64,000 nt of DNA from Nocardiopsis composta (GTDB taxonomy: Bacteria; Actinomycetota; Actinomycetes; Streptosporangiales; Streptosporangiaceae): assembly GCF_014200805.1 (NCBI RefSeq), contig NZ_JACHDB010000002.1, positions 1,279,132 to 1,343,131 of the forward strand, given 5' to 3'. Positions 46,501-54,850 of the stretch are shown in pieces; the first letter of the stretch is position 1, and each line of letters begins with the position of its first letter. A program made the position numbers and the translations under genes. Below the pieces are notes generated by a model. It made no database searches. It was not told where the DNA came from and saw only the letters and a program-made list of their open reading frames with translations.

Positions 46501-48167
46501 CCAGGGGCGACCGGGACATAGACGGCCGAGGCGCACCAGCAGGCCAGCAGGGCCACCACGGTGCGGCGTCCGCGGTGACAGTGCACCCCGACCCGGTCGC
46601 CCGGGCGTGTCCCGGAGGCCTGCAGGGCGGCGGCCGTTGCGCGTACGGTAGCCGCCAGCTCGCGATAGGTCAGCGTCCCGTCATCGGCCGCGACCGCGGT
46701 GTGGTCGGGGTGGCTCTCGGCCCGGCGCAGCACCGCCGGCCAGGGCGCGTAGGCGGCACGGGGCTCCAGGTCCTGCTGGGGGGCCGCCGGGGGCGCAGCG
46801 GAAAGGGGGGACTCCTGGGCGTCCTCGGGGCGGGACAGCGGCAGCACAGACACCGGGCAGGCATCCTCCGCGGCCAGCCGCTCCAGCAGGAGAAGGAACT
46901 GCTGGACCAATCGTTCGGCGGTGGAGCGCTCGAAGAGCTCATCGGAGTACTCCAGCACGCCGCGGCACCCGCTCGAGGTGCCCTCGACGAGGAACAGGGC
47001 CAGATCCAGCCGAGCGGTACCGGTGGCGACCTCGGACACCTGGGCGGTGAGGCGGGGGAGCCGGTATTCGGTCGTGGCTTCCTGCTGCAGGCTCAGCATG
47101 ACCTGGAACAGCGGGTTGCGGTCGAGGGTCCGTTCGGCTCCGGCCGACTTCACCAGGTCGGAGAAGGGGAGGTGGGCATGGGGGAGCAGGTCGGTGACTG
47201 CTCTTCCCATCCGCCGGGCCAGGGCGCCCAGATCCGGGTCGTCGCGCAGGTCGGCGCGGACCGGGCAGGTGTTGGCCAGGTATCCGACGACGCCCGCCAG
47301 CTCAGGTCGGCCGCGGTTGGCCACGGGCAGGCCGATCAGCAGGTCATCGGTTCCGCCATTGCGGCTCAGTACGGCGGCGTAGGCGGCCAGGAATACGCCG
47401 GCCAGGGTGGTCCGGTTGCGTGCGGCCCACGCGCGCAGATCCGCGGTGAGGCCGGCGGGGACGGCCACCGGGACCTGTCCGCCGGAGAAAGAGGGCTGGG
47501 CCGGACGTGCCCTGTCGGTGGGCAGGTCCAAGGACTGCGGTGCTCCCGCGAGGACTTCCTCCCAGTACTTCTCGGCGGCCTTGCGCGCGGGGGGCGCTCC
47601 ATCGGCCGACTCGGGGTAGGCATGCCCGACGAAGTCCGCGAAGTGCAGCTCGACCTCGGCGAGAGCGGGGGGCCGCCCGGCGGCGTGCGCGCGGTAGGCC
47701 TCCAGCAGCTCATCCGCCACGATCTGCAGCGACAGGCCGTCGCACACCGCGTGGTGCACGCACAGCACCAGCACGTGATGGGCGGGGTCGAGCCTTGCGA
47801 GCAGGGCGCGCACCAGAGGCGGTTGGGCCATGTGCCATCCGCGGCGGGCCTCGCTGGAGAGCAGGCGGGGCAGGTCCTCGGCGTCGGTGTCGGTGCTGCG
47901 CAACGTCACCGCCGCGCTGGGGACGATCACCTGGAGCAGGCGGCCGTCAACGGTGCGCAGCCCGGTGCGCAGCGCCTCATGCCTGTCCACGACGGTGTTG
48001 AGCGCCGCCTGGAGGGCGCGGTGGTCGAGCGTTCCCCGCAGGTCGATGCGGACGCAGACGTTGTAGGCGCGGGTCGCGGCGGCGTTGAGCTCGCCGAGGA
48101 ACCACAGGCGCTGCTGGCCTGGCGAGGCCGGAACGGCGACCGGGCCGCTGTTCGCAAGGTCGGTCAC
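40599..48167 (-). CDS. NRPS, C-A-PCP-C*-A-PCP-reductase
   Basis: The protein has 2522 residues from GTG 48167 (AAGGAG upstream). C1 has an intact HHAVCDG at 138-144. A1 (~460-960) has hand-read pocket residues D-I-L-Q-L-G-L-I-W-K, the glycine code. PCP1 serine is 1008 (GGHSM). The second condensation domain has GHRLLFDE (1213-1220) in place of HHxxxDG, as expected for a Pictet-Spengler-type C domain. A2 (~1500-1990) reads D-P-W-G-L-G-L-I-D-K, which I recall for 3-hydroxy-5-methyl-O-methyltyrosine. PCP2 serine is 2061. The NAD(P)H thioester reductase has TGATGYLG (~2143) and YTGSK (~2304). There is no thioesterase, so release is as aldehyde/imine. This equals SfmB plus SfmC in one chain. Confidence 0.93.
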   Translation of the reverse strand: MTDLANSGPVAVPASPGQQRLWFLGELNAAATRAYNVCVRIDLRGTLDHRALQAALNTVVDRHEALRTGLRTVDGRLLQVIVPSAAVTLRSTDTDAEDLPRLLSSEARRGWHMAQPPLVRALLARLDPAHHVLVLCVHHAVCDGLSLQIVADELLEAYRAHAAGRPPALAEVELHFADFVGHAYPESADGAPPARKAAEKYWEEVLAGAPQSLDLPTDRARPAQPSFSGGQVPVAVPAGLTADLRAWAARNRTTLAGVFLAAYAAVLSRNGGTDDLLIGLPVANRGRPELAGVVGYLANTCPVRADLRDDPDLGALARRMGRAVTDLLPHAHLPFSDLVKSAGAERTLDRNPLFQVMLSLQQEATTEYRLPRLTAQVSEVATGTARLDLALFLVEGTSSGCRGVLEYSDELFERSTAERLVQQFLLLLERLAAEDACPVSVLPLSRPEDAQESPLSAAPPAAPQQDLEPRAAYAPWPAVLRRAESHPDHTAVAADDGTLTYRELAATVRATAAALQASGTRPGDRVGVHCHRGRRTVVALLACWCASAVYVPVAPGLPAARRTAMLEEAGVRSVLCDAPDEVPPPFAHTALPVDLAAAPGPGQAFPGDRAPEDAAPAYLMFTSGTTGRPKPVLLSHGNLTAFLEGLTKLIGLEEGEALLALTTTTFDISLLELLGPLVTGGTVHVVGDDAAADGSALAALLSRPGVTTAQATPAVWRLALDSGWRPPAGFRILCGGEALPADLAEDLTATDARVWNLYGPTETTIWSCAARLSPGSPVTIGSPIPGTSTVVVDTEMQPVPPGVCGELLIGGRGVGLGYPGHPGATAERFLPDPWRPGLLYRTGDIVRRRPDGRLEFIGRTDDQVKVRGHRLEPAEVESVLRSAPGVDDCAVAVAGQGASARVVAHIVPAPGALADQAWAHTVRQHAAQTLPEAVVPAELYETDRVPLTPHGKVDRRALAGLGRRMDLGAQYTEPRTDLERRVADIWRDLLGTERIGVHDDFFLVGGHSMLAAQLVQRIDAELGVRLPVKQLYLEPTVDRIAAAVARGQGRLEGTGSQALVPAGGAPLDWDFTPGAAPWFDAELERAVTDFGATSAHPLSVEQRRAWLLEGLGGAQAGVRARFRLEEPLDFAEAQHNLGALVAAEEALRSVFTEVAGVPVRLVLPTADIALCRGGSEAAAFAHLAEEPFSTSTGPLLRAVLSEAEAGTELLLVGHRLLFDETSLEHIAAAVTGAPQAAAAPLSSVLAQRREWLAGREAHTEAAEWAAREQRPAATEIPPPAARPAVRGARRSQAAADRTGLPLQAVDTRSLTAAALASWHLILMRHCGLRTARSGLFRPRPGSYGPVVGALDEMRPVETSAEEGTVAEVLHGALAELDRPAPRPPLAYLLERHPPKRDLSRAPSFQTQLRVVDARPRPEGRDRGPRLLPEVPSATDADVALLVHADADVLCVRADFDADLYTEAFIRGVLEEYLLVLEALLQGPAPEAGVEDLPLLAPNEHERVLAAGRGPRREREQETVVHLIGERARTTPQATAVRCRGTGIDYAALWDRASVVAASLAAAGVAPGDRVAVMLRRTPDALAAAIGTMRAGAVHVPIDPAHPRQRIEYLLEDCAPRLVLTESAATGSWEPPGQVLRLDRLTARPANSAPFEARPEGTACLIYTSGSSGAPKGVEVPHAGLLNNIAWRQETWGLTSQDRVLHNHAFTFDPSLWALLWPLTAGAAVVLASDEEMGDPVGLIRLLRDEGVSVLGGVPSLIGALAEHPAAGECSRIRLVLTGGEALPEALITRVRGRWLAEIAQLYGPTEATIDGSAYRIPLETAEERRPAPVPIGGPLANTQIHIVDSELRPVPDGVVGEIVLGGAGVARGYHRRPGLTAERFLPDPFAPTPGARLYRTGDLGRRLPDGAVQFLGRIDDQVKVRGYRVELGEVDAALAGHAGIREAACVVLNAGSASARLAAAVVAEEETGPAAEGFREALRASLPAHMVPDAVETVAELPRTPHGKVDRAAIAGLFSAPTASSPVRTAPRDEVEREVADLFCDVLGLGEIDVHTGFFEAGGTSISIARLTSVLVERLGVEIPLHEFFKVPTVAGVAEVIGVYRKEGMDGVLARKHSATLEADGRLDAGVTPDGLPHANWAAPGRVLLTGATGYLGLHLLEELLLRTEAEVVCLCRGRDDETAKQRIVDGLRGHGIDVGRRIERVRCLAGDLGEPRLGLSEQKWNELAETVDAIYHNGALVNFVYPYSALKEPNVVGTHRIIELACTRTLKAVHYVSTIDTLLATHSPRPFLENDAPLHSAVGVPAGYTGSKWAAEKIVNMARERGIPVTIFRPGLIMGHTRSGVTQTTDYLLVALRGYLAMGVVPDFPRILDSVPVDYTAQAIVHISLQSDSLGDFYHVFNPRPVPTRQFAEWVRTYGYEFDIVPFEEGRRRALEVGPAHPLYPIAPLVRDASVETYRALDPRYIHETRPGEECANTLRQLAGSEISCPPIDESMAHSILRYLEGIGFLPSPTGEASGAIGRSH

Positions 48168-48231
48168 AGGGGTCTCCTTACGCGGTGGGGACGTGATCGG
48201 CCGGGCGGTGCCTCCGCTGAGCGGAGAGCCG

Positions 48232-50031
48232 TCACCGTGCGTCTCTCGTCTCGCTGCTGAGGGAGGCGTCTGAGGCGAAGGCGTGCAAAGGGCGGCGGAG
48301 GGCGGGGCGGATCGCCTCGGACGTGGCGGCAGGGCCGCTTCGCCCGCCGGGGGCATCGAGGCACTCGGCGATGAACCGGGACTGCTCACGGACAGAGGGG
48401 TGGTTCATCACGTCGCCGGGCCGCACGTCGACGCCGAACTCCACCGAGAGGGCACGGGCCAGGGCTGCCGCCAGCAGGGAGTGGCCACCCAGCGTGTAGA
48501 AGTCGTCGTCTGGGCCCACCGTGGGCAGGGAGAGCGTTCGCGCCCACGTTTCACCGACGCGTTCGGCCAGTGTTTCGGCCGATGCCGCGGTGGTCGGGGT
48601 CGCTTCGCCCTTCGGCGCGGCCGTGGCGCGCACCCGTCTGACCTTGACCTGCGGGGGGCCGGCAAGGTCGTCGACGGCCGTTACCAGCTCCTCGCGCAGT
48701 TGTTCGGCGGTGCGCGGAGTGCAGCGGAGGGGGTCGAATTCGAGGCGCCCCACAAGGCGCCCTTCATGTTCGGCGAGGGCGGTGACGAGGGGGAGCGGCC
48801 CCACGCTGGGCAGGCCGAACACCGGGGTGAGGGTGAGCGGCCCGGAGCGGAGGACCCCGGTGCCGAGAAGCACACCGGCGGTGGAGTCCGGGGCGCCGGG
48901 GGTCTGCTCGTAGACGACCAGGCTGAGCTCCGGCTCCGGCAGGTGCGCCACGTCCGCGCGGTGGTGCAGGGCCAACTCGTCGAAGTCGATCCACTGATGG
49001 GCCCGGGCCTCGCGGATGCGGCCGCCGACCGCGCGAACGATCTCCGCCGCGGTGGCGCCCCGCAGGTCGAGGGGGAGAACGTAATTGGACGAGACGAAGT
49101 CGACCACCGTCATCGTCGAGGCGGACCGGCGGTGCTGCGGCATGGTGAGGGGGAGGCGCTCCACGCCGGCCGCCCGGGCCGCGGCCAGGGCCTGGGCGGC
49201 GAACAGCAGGGTGTGCCGAGTGGTGTGGTGCGCCTTGGCAGCGGCCGCCAGGGCACTGGTCCGCTCCGGCCCCAGGTCGATGGGCAAGTGGACGGATTCG
49301 CGGGCGAGCACGGGGCCTTCGGCCGGTGCAGAGCCCGCAAGAGGAGGCGAGGTGAGCCGCAGCGGCGGTGTCGGGGCGGCGTAGAGCGCGCTCCAGTAGG
49401 GCAGCGACCGTTCGCGGCCGCGGCGCGCCTTCTCCTGGGCCTGGCCGTCCTGCGGACGGGGAAGAGGGAACGGCGCCGGCTCTCCGCCGGTCTCTTCCTC
49501 GTAGAACAGGCCGAGAAGAGAGGCGAGGAGGCCCGTCGACCACAGGTCCACCACGGAATGGTGGATCGCGACCGCCAGGAACACGCCGCCCGCACCGGTC
49601 ACCAGGTGAGCACGGAACAGCGCACCCGAATCCAGGGCGGGAACCTCCCGGCAGAATCGCCGCAGCGCGTCCCCCGCCTCCTTTTCCGAAGCGGTGGGGG
49701 GAAGAGTTTCCGCAGACCAGTGATCATTGCCGGGAACGCTGTTGCAGGGCGGTGTGCACACTTCCCACCCGGATTCGCCGCGGCGGAATACCGAGCGCAG
49801 GGCCGGATAGCGGAGGAGTAGGCGGAGAACCGATGTCTTAAGCGCTTCGACATCGGTTTCGCAGGGCAGGCGGAATGCCAGAGACAGCATCAGCCCTGGA
49901 GTGGACGGGTCGAGTTGGTGCAACGTACACAGGGCGGCCTGGCGTGCGGTCGCTTGCCTCCACTCCCCGCTGCTCTCGCCTGGGAAAGGCTGCTTCGGTG
50001 GCTTCCTCTTCGGTGATTCGCGCCGATCCAT
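48232..50031 (-). CDS. NRPS starter protein, condensation-PCP
   Basis: The protein has 599 residues; GGAGGTG precedes the ATG at 50031. A condensation domain with HHSVVDL (about residue 155; Gly of HHxxxDG replaced by Leu) fills most of it. A PCP follows with the phosphopantetheine serine at 518 in LGGHSLL. No A domain is present. First in the operon and just upstream of the large NRPS, it most likely joins a fatty acyl group to an amino acid loaded in trans by the stand-alone A protein, giving the N-acylated leader unit that the membrane peptidase later removes. In saframycin this unit is on SfmA, which has its own A domain, so this split form is different. Confidence 0.85.
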   Translation of the reverse strand: MDRRESPKRKPPKQPFPGESSGEWRQATARQAALCTLHQLDPSTPGLMLSLAFRLPCETDVEALKTSVLRLLLRYPALRSVFRRGESGWEVCTPPCNSVPGNDHWSAETLPPTASEKEAGDALRRFCREVPALDSGALFRAHLVTGAGGVFLAVAIHHSVVDLWSTGLLASLLGLFYEEETGGEPAPFPLPRPQDGQAQEKARRGRERSLPYWSALYAAPTPPLRLTSPPLAGSAPAEGPVLARESVHLPIDLGPERTSALAAAAKAHHTTRHTLLFAAQALAAARAAGVERLPLTMPQHRRSASTMTVVDFVSSNYVLPLDLRGATAAEIVRAVGGRIREARAHQWIDFDELALHHRADVAHLPEPELSLVVYEQTPGAPDSTAGVLLGTGVLRSGPLTLTPVFGLPSVGPLPLVTALAEHEGRLVGRLEFDPLRCTPRTAEQLREELVTAVDDLAGPPQVKVRRVRATAAPKGEATPTTAASAETLAERVGETWARTLSLPTVGPDDDFYTLGGHSLLAAALARALSVEFGVDVRPGDVMNHPSVREQSRFIAECLDAPGGRSGPAATSEAIRPALRRPLHAFASDASLSSETRDAR

Positions 50032-50392
50032 TTCACCTCCGATAACACGCCAGGGCGGTGGAGAGAATGAGGTCAGTGTCCCTCTGAAACTCTTCCGGGC
50101 TTGGGTTGGCGGTGTCGGCCGATGGCATCGGCGCCAACAGTCGGATTCCGCCCGAGCCACCATGACCTTACGGCCGCGATCGCCCAAGGCGGCCGAAACT
50201 GTTTTCCTCCGGACAGGGAGCGGACAGGTTCGGGAAAGATTTCATCTGTATCCGCCTATCACCTGGTTCTCTGATAGCGGAGGAGACCAGTGGAATGCGC
50301 GGTCGCCTTCTGGGGGCAGGTATTTGCGGCACCGCCGACACGAAGGCCCTGCCCCGACGGCCGCTCGGATACGGAACGAAGGAGAGGCGCAG
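50032..50392. promoter_or_regulatory. Divergent control region of the biosynthetic cluster
   Basis: These 361 bases separate the leftward NRPS operon from the rightward P450-hydroxylase pair and are AT-richer than the genes. An imperfect inverted repeat TCCGCCTATC (50251-50260) / GATAGCGGA (50273-50281) lies about 110 bases before the P450 start and is a candidate regulator site. No coding gene is supported here. Confidence 0.45.
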
Positions 50393-51805
50393 ATGGCGGT
50401 GACCGGAGACGCACAAGGGCCCGGCCGGCTTCCCGGCCCCGGCCTCCTGCCCGCCGCGTGGCCGCTGCGGGCGGCGTCCATGCTGCGCGACCCCTCGGCG
50501 GCACTGACCAGGATGGCTCGGCGCCACGGCGGCGTCTGCACATGGAATCCGCAAGACCCCCGCCACGTCTTCGTGTTCTCCCCTGACCGCCTGCGTGAGG
50601 TCTTCTCCCGGCCCGACCTGTTCGTGGTCGACTCCTTCCGGGAGTTCCAGACCCCGCCAGGTTCCTCCTTCGACCGCCTCGGAGCCGGGCTGACCAGGCT
50701 GAACGGGGCCGAGCACCGCCGGCACCGGCAGATCATGCAGCCGCCGCTGCGCCAGCAGCGCGTGCTCGGGCACCGCGAGGCCGTCGTCGAGCTGACCGAG
50801 CGCGAGCTGCGCCGCTGGCGGGACCGGCCGCTGGTCCGGCTCGACCAGCGGATGTCCGCGCTGATCACTGAGATCGCGGTGCGCACGGTGTTCGGGGTGG
50901 AATCACCGGAGCGCGCCGACCGGCTGCGACGGTTGGTGAGCCGCTTCCTCGCCCAGGCCAGCTCGCCGGCCACCCTGGCCCTGCAGCGCGACCTCCCCGG
51001 GACCCCCTACCGCCGGACCATGCGCCTTGCCGAGGAGATCGAGGCGACCATTCGGGAGATCATGGCGGAGCGCCGCAGACAGGGCACGGAGGGCCCCGAC
51101 CTGCTTTCCGCGATGCTCACCGCGCGCGATGAGCACGCCCCCGCGCTCACCGACGACGAGATCGTGAGCGAGGCCTACACGGCGTTCTGCCACGAGAGCA
51201 GCGCCTCTGCCCTGACGTGGACCCTGTTCCTGCTCGACCAGCACCCTAAGGTGCTGGCCGACCTGCGCGAGGAGTTGGACGGCGTACTCGGCGGGCGGCC
51301 ACCGGATGAGGAGGACCTGCCCAAGCTCGAACTGCTGCAGGCGGTCCTCAAGGAGAGCCTGCGCCTGCTGCCGCCCACCCCGCTGTCGATGCGCTATGCG
51401 GCCGAGGAGTGCGAGCTGGGGGGCTATCGGATTCCGGCGGGCGCCACGGTCTTCTACAGCCCCTATGTGACCCACCGCAACGCGGCGGTCTTCCCCCAGG
51501 CGGCCCGTTTCGACCCCGGAAGGTGGCGAACCGCGCGGCCCACGGTCTATGAGTACCTGCCGTTCGGAGCTGGGCCGCACCACTGCGTCGGGCGGCACTT
51601 CGCCCTGCTGGAGATCACGATCGTGCTGAGCATGCTGCTGCAGCGACACCGCCTGTCCCTGGTGCCCGGCACCCGGATCGACCGTGCCAACCGCATGGCC
51701 CTGGTGCCCAGGGACGGGATGCCCATGAGGGTCCTTTCGCCGTCGTCGGCGGCCCCCGCGCCACACGTGCGGGGCGACATCCGGACCTCAATCGACCTCT
51801 CCTGA
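50393..51805 (+). CDS. Cytochrome P450 with altered I-helix
   Basis: The protein has 470 residues; GGAGAGG precedes the ATG. P450 motifs: the K-helix ExxR in [11 protein letters not shown], the PERF-like FDPGRW, and the heme loop [17 protein letters not shown]. The I-helix reads FCHESSAS where AGHETTAS is usual: the acid is kept, Thr becomes Ser and AG becomes FC, so oxygen activation may be unusual. It lies 22 bases before the FAD hydroxylase and divergent from the NRPS operon. In saframycin-type pathways oxygenases build the quinone rings and the C-N bridges; which step this one does cannot be read. Confidence 0.9.
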   Translation: MAVTGDAQGPGRLPGPGLLPAAWPLRAASMLRDPSAALTRMARRHGGVCTWNPQDPRHVFVFSPDRLREVFSRPDLFVVDSFREFQTPPGSSFDRLGAGLTRLNGAEHRRHRQIMQPPLRQQRVLGHREAVVELTERELRRWRDRPLVRLDQRMSALITEIAVRTVFGVESPERADRLRRLVSRFLAQASSPATLALQRDLPGTPYRRTMRLAEEIEATIREIMAERRRQGTEGPDLLSAMLTARDEHAPALTDDEIVSEAYTAFCHESSASALTWTLFLLDQHPKVLADLREELDGVLGGRPPDEEDLPKLELLQAVLKESLRLLPPTPLSMRYAAEECELGGYRIPAGATVFYSPYVTHRNAAVFPQAARFDPGRWRTARPTVYEYLPFGAGPHHCVGRHFALLEITIVLSMLLQRHRLSLVPGTRIDRANRMALVPRDGMPMRVLSPSSAAPAPHVRGDIRTSIDLS

Positions 51806-51827
51806 CCTCGACCGCCCGGGAGGCACA

Positions 51828-53342
51828 ATGCCGACCTCGTCCGTACTGATCGTGGGAGCCGGGCCCACCGGCCTGGCGCTCGCAGCCGAACTCGCCGAGC
51901 TCGGCGTCGGCTGCCGGGTGCTCGAACGGCGCCGCGAACCCTCTTCCCTCTCCCGCGCCTTCAGCCTGATGCCGCGGACCCTCGAACTGATGGACATGCG
52001 CGGCTGCGCCGACAAGTTCGTCGCCGAGGGCCTGCCCTACCGTTTCGCCCCGCTCGGGGATGCGCGCCAACGCAGCCTCGACTACGGGATGCTGCGCGGC
52101 GGCTACCCCTACATCCTGGTCATGCCTCAGTCCAAGATCGAGGAGGTCCTGGAGAAGCGGGCCATCGCCGCCGGGGCCGAGATCCTGCGCGGCGCCGCGG
52201 TCACCGGCCTCACCCAAGACACGGACGGCGTGCAGATCCAGGTCGAAACAGATGAAGGCGAGCGCACCGAGAGCGCCGACTACCTCGTAGGGTGCGACGG
52301 GGTGCGCAGCACCGTGCGGGACCTGCTCGGCGTGCGCTTCATCGGCCGCTCTTATCGCGAATCGGTGATCGTCGCCGATGTGCGGATGGACCGCCCTCCC
52401 CGCCCGCCGGTCTATGGGCGGGCCGGGCGCCGGGGGAGCGTGGCGGTCTTCCCCTACGGCAACGGCGTCTTCCGCCTCATCGTCCTCGACCACGCGCGGA
52501 TGGGGATCGCCCCCCAGGTTCCGATCACCCGCGCCGAACTCGAGGAGAGCCTGGAGGCCATCGCCGGGGTCGACTTCGGCCTGCAAGACCCGTTGTGGGC
52601 ATCGCGTTTCCGAAGCGACCAGCGGCAGGCCGCACGCTACCGGGTCGGCAGGGTCTTCCTGGCGGGCGACGCCGCGCACACCCATATCCCCTCCGGCGGG
52701 CAAGGGCTCCAGGTGGGCATCCACGACGCCGCCAACCTGGCCTGGAAACTCACCGCCGAACTGTCGGGCTGGGCGCAGCCCTGGCTCCTCGGCTCCTATG
52801 AGCAGGAACGCCGCTCTATCGCCGATGAGACGCTCCGCAAGACCGACCTGGTCTTCCGGTTCGAGACCTCGCGCTCGGCGGCGGCCCGCGGTGCGCGCTG
52901 GCTGGGCACCCAGCTCATGGGGATCAGCGCCCTGCAGCCGCTGGTCATCGAGCAGTTCGCGGGGATGGCGCAGAGGTACCCGCGGGGCAAGGGGGAGCAC
53001 CGCCTCACCGGGGCCCGCATCCCCGACCTCACGCTCCAAGGCTATGACGGCGATACGTACACGGTCTTCCAACTGCTGCGCCGCCGTCGCTTCGTACTGC
53101 TGGACCAGACCTCCTCGGGGCGCTGCGCGGAGCGCGTCCGCTCCGGCTGGGGCGACCGCGTCGTGGCGGTCAACGCCCTGGCCTCGGGGGGAGGGCGGCT
53201 GGCAGAGACCGTGCTGATCCGCCCGGACGGCTACATCGGCTGGGCCGGCCCCGGGGACCCGCGGAGGCTCCTCCGCGGAGTCGCCCGCTGGTGCGGCCCA
53301 GCCGATGCCGGGCGGCTGAGCGGCTCTCAGCCGATGCCTTGA
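51828..53342 (+). CDS. FAD-dependent aromatic-ring hydroxylase (SfmO/SacJ-like)
   Basis: The protein has 504 residues; GGGAGG precedes the ATG. Class A flavin monooxygenase motifs: GAGPTG (residues 10-15), the DG motif in YLVGCDGVRSTVR, and the GD motif in VFLAGDAAHTHIPSGGQGLQVGIHDAANLAWKL, with a thioredoxin-like C-terminal part typical of PheA/TetX-like hydroxylases. Related enzymes hydroxylate the phenol ring to the hydroquinone/quinone in safracin (SacJ) and saframycin. It overlaps convergently by 16 bases with the oxidase gene on the other strand. Confidence 0.92.
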   Translation: MPTSSVLIVGAGPTGLALAAELAELGVGCRVLERRREPSSLSRAFSLMPRTLELMDMRGCADKFVAEGLPYRFAPLGDARQRSLDYGMLRGGYPYILVMPQSKIEEVLEKRAIAAGAEILRGAAVTGLTQDTDGVQIQVETDEGERTESADYLVGCDGVRSTVRDLLGVRFIGRSYRESVIVADVRMDRPPRPPVYGRAGRRGSVAVFPYGNGVFRLIVLDHARMGIAPQVPITRAELEESLEAIAGVDFGLQDPLWASRFRSDQRQAARYRVGRVFLAGDAAHTHIPSGGQGLQVGIHDAANLAWKLTAELSGWAQPWLLGSYEQERRSIADETLRKTDLVFRFETSRSAAARGARWLGTQLMGISALQPLVIEQFAGMAQRYPRGKGEHRLTGARIPDLTLQGYDGDTYTVFQLLRRRRFVLLDQTSSGRCAERVRSGWGDRVVAVNALASGGGRLAETVLIRPDGYIGWAGPGDPRRLLRGVARWCGPADAGRLSGSQPMP

Positions 53343-54796
53343 GCGAACCGAAAGAGGCCGTCCGGGTCGTAACGGCGCTTCAGCTCCACCAGGCGGTCAA
53401 GGTTCTCCGCATAGTAGGAGCGCTGCCAGTCGGCGAGGGCGGGATCCATGAACCCCTGGTAGGACTCGCCCAGGGAGTGGGGATCGAAGGCGTCGAAGCA
53501 GGCGTCCGTCCACGCCTGCGCGGCGGCCCGGTCCTCCTCGGTCGGCTTCTTGAACAGGCCGGCGCTGGCGCTGATCTGGAACTCCGCCGTGCGATGGACA
53601 TAGGCCGTCGCGGCCCGGGGCACCTCGTTGGCCTGCCCCCCGAGCCCGAACAGGCTGAGCGCGCGGAACTGGCCCTCGCGCCGGCGTGAGTCGAACGCGC
53701 TCAGGATCGCGTCGACGCCGTCGGCGGGCACGGCCTCGCCGCAGAGCCGGTTGCGCTCGACGGCATAGTCCTGGCGGGGGAGCATCGCCTCGGGGGTGGT
53801 CCCGATCCGGTGGCACTGCTCAACGGTCTTGTCCGCGCACTGGTACCAGGCCATCATCGCCTGCTGGTAGGGCAGCTCGTCGAAGACCTCGCTGCTGGGC
53901 CGAGTCCCCACGGCCTCCACCAGCTCGTTGACGTGCTCGCGCGCATCGGCCTCACTTCCCTGCCAGGCGCCCTGGAGGATGAGCTGCGGAGCCGCGCCGG
54001 AACCGGCGTCCATCAGGGCCGCGGCGACCGTGCCGCCCATGGCGCGGGGAACCTGCTGGATCCAGCGCTGCCAGGCATCGAAAAGCTCGGCGGCGCTGTC
54101 CCACTCCCACGTCAGGGTGTGGTTGACCAGGCGCGGAACGCGGGTCGGGCGGATCGTCAGCTCGGTGACCACCCCGAAGTTGCCGGGACCCGCCCCGCGC
54201 AGCGCCCAGAACAGGTCCGGTTCCTCGGTCTCCGAGCAGCGCACGACCTCACCGCTGGCCAAGACGATCTCGGCCGCCACCAGCTGGTCGCACCCCATGC
54301 CCGCCTGCTTGGTCAGCCAGCCGGTTCCTCCGCCGAGGATGTAGCCGGTGATGCCCACGGTCGGGCAGATCCCGCCGACGAGCGCGAGGCCCTGCCTGGC
54401 GACCTGGTCCACCGCGTCCACCTGCTGCACGCCGGCCTCCAGGGTCACCAGGTCCCCGGAAGGGGCCACGTTCACCCTGTTCATCCTGCTCATGGCTATG
54501 ACCAGCCCGTGGCCGGTCGAATAGCCGCCCAGGGAGTGCCCGCCGCCGCGGACGGCGACGCCGACCCCGTGGGCGGCGGCGAAGCGCAGGCACTCGCCGA
54601 CGTCGGCGGAGTTCTCCGGATAGGCCACGGCCTGGGGAGCGATTCCGTCGAACTGCCCCAGGTGGAGCTGGCGGGCGGTCGGATACTCCGGGTCCTCGGG
54701 GAGCACCAGATCACCGGTGAGCTCCTGACCCAACTTCCGCCAGTCGGGGGCGCCGCCGGGCGAAGCGGGGGAGTGCCGTGCTCGGGTCGAATTCAT
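53327..54796 (-). CDS. Berberine-bridge-type FAD-linked oxidase (SfmCy2-like)
   Basis: The protein has 489 residues from ATG 54796; an in-frame ATG at 54850 would extend it. FAD is probably bicovalently bound: His in GGGHSLGGYSTGHG and Cys in GGICPTVGITGYILGGGTGWL. The C-terminal BBE domain ends YYAENLDRLVELKRRYDPDGLFRF. In saframycin A synthesis, SfmCy2 of this family oxidatively deaminates the N-terminal residue outside the cell after SfmE cleavage. The pair M28 peptidase plus BBE oxidase is therefore conserved here. I see no signal peptide or twin-arginine at this start, so the place of action is uncertain. Confidence 0.88.
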   Translation of the reverse strand: MNSTRARHSPASPGGAPDWRKLGQELTGDLVLPEDPEYPTARQLHLGQFDGIAPQAVAYPENSADVGECLRFAAAHGVGVAVRGGGHSLGGYSTGHGLVIAMSRMNRVNVAPSGDLVTLEAGVQQVDAVDQVARQGLALVGGICPTVGITGYILGGGTGWLTKQAGMGCDQLVAAEIVLASGEVVRCSETEEPDLFWALRGAGPGNFGVVTELTIRPTRVPRLVNHTLTWEWDSAAELFDAWQRWIQQVPRAMGGTVAAALMDAGSGAAPQLILQGAWQGSEADAREHVNELVEAVGTRPSSEVFDELPYQQAMMAWYQCADKTVEQCHRIGTTPEAMLPRQDYAVERNRLCGEAVPADGVDAILSAFDSRRREGQFRALSLFGLGGQANEVPRAATAYVHRTAEFQISASAGLFKKPTEEDRAAAQAWTDACFDAFDPHSLGESYQGFMDPALADWQRSYYAENLDRLVELKRRYDPDGLFRFAQGIG

Positions 54797-54850
54797 TCTC
54801 ACGTCCTCAATACCTGCGATGAATCGGGCTGCGTGTGCGTGGTCGTGCAC

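Noticed and set aside
34169..50031. A siderophore or pyrazinone pathway as explanation of the NRPS cluster
   Set aside because: No catechol/hydroxamate genes or iron transport are present, and the SfmD-like, M28, BBE and UvrA-like genes are not expected in those pathways, although a reductase-ended NRPS alone would also fit pyrazinones.
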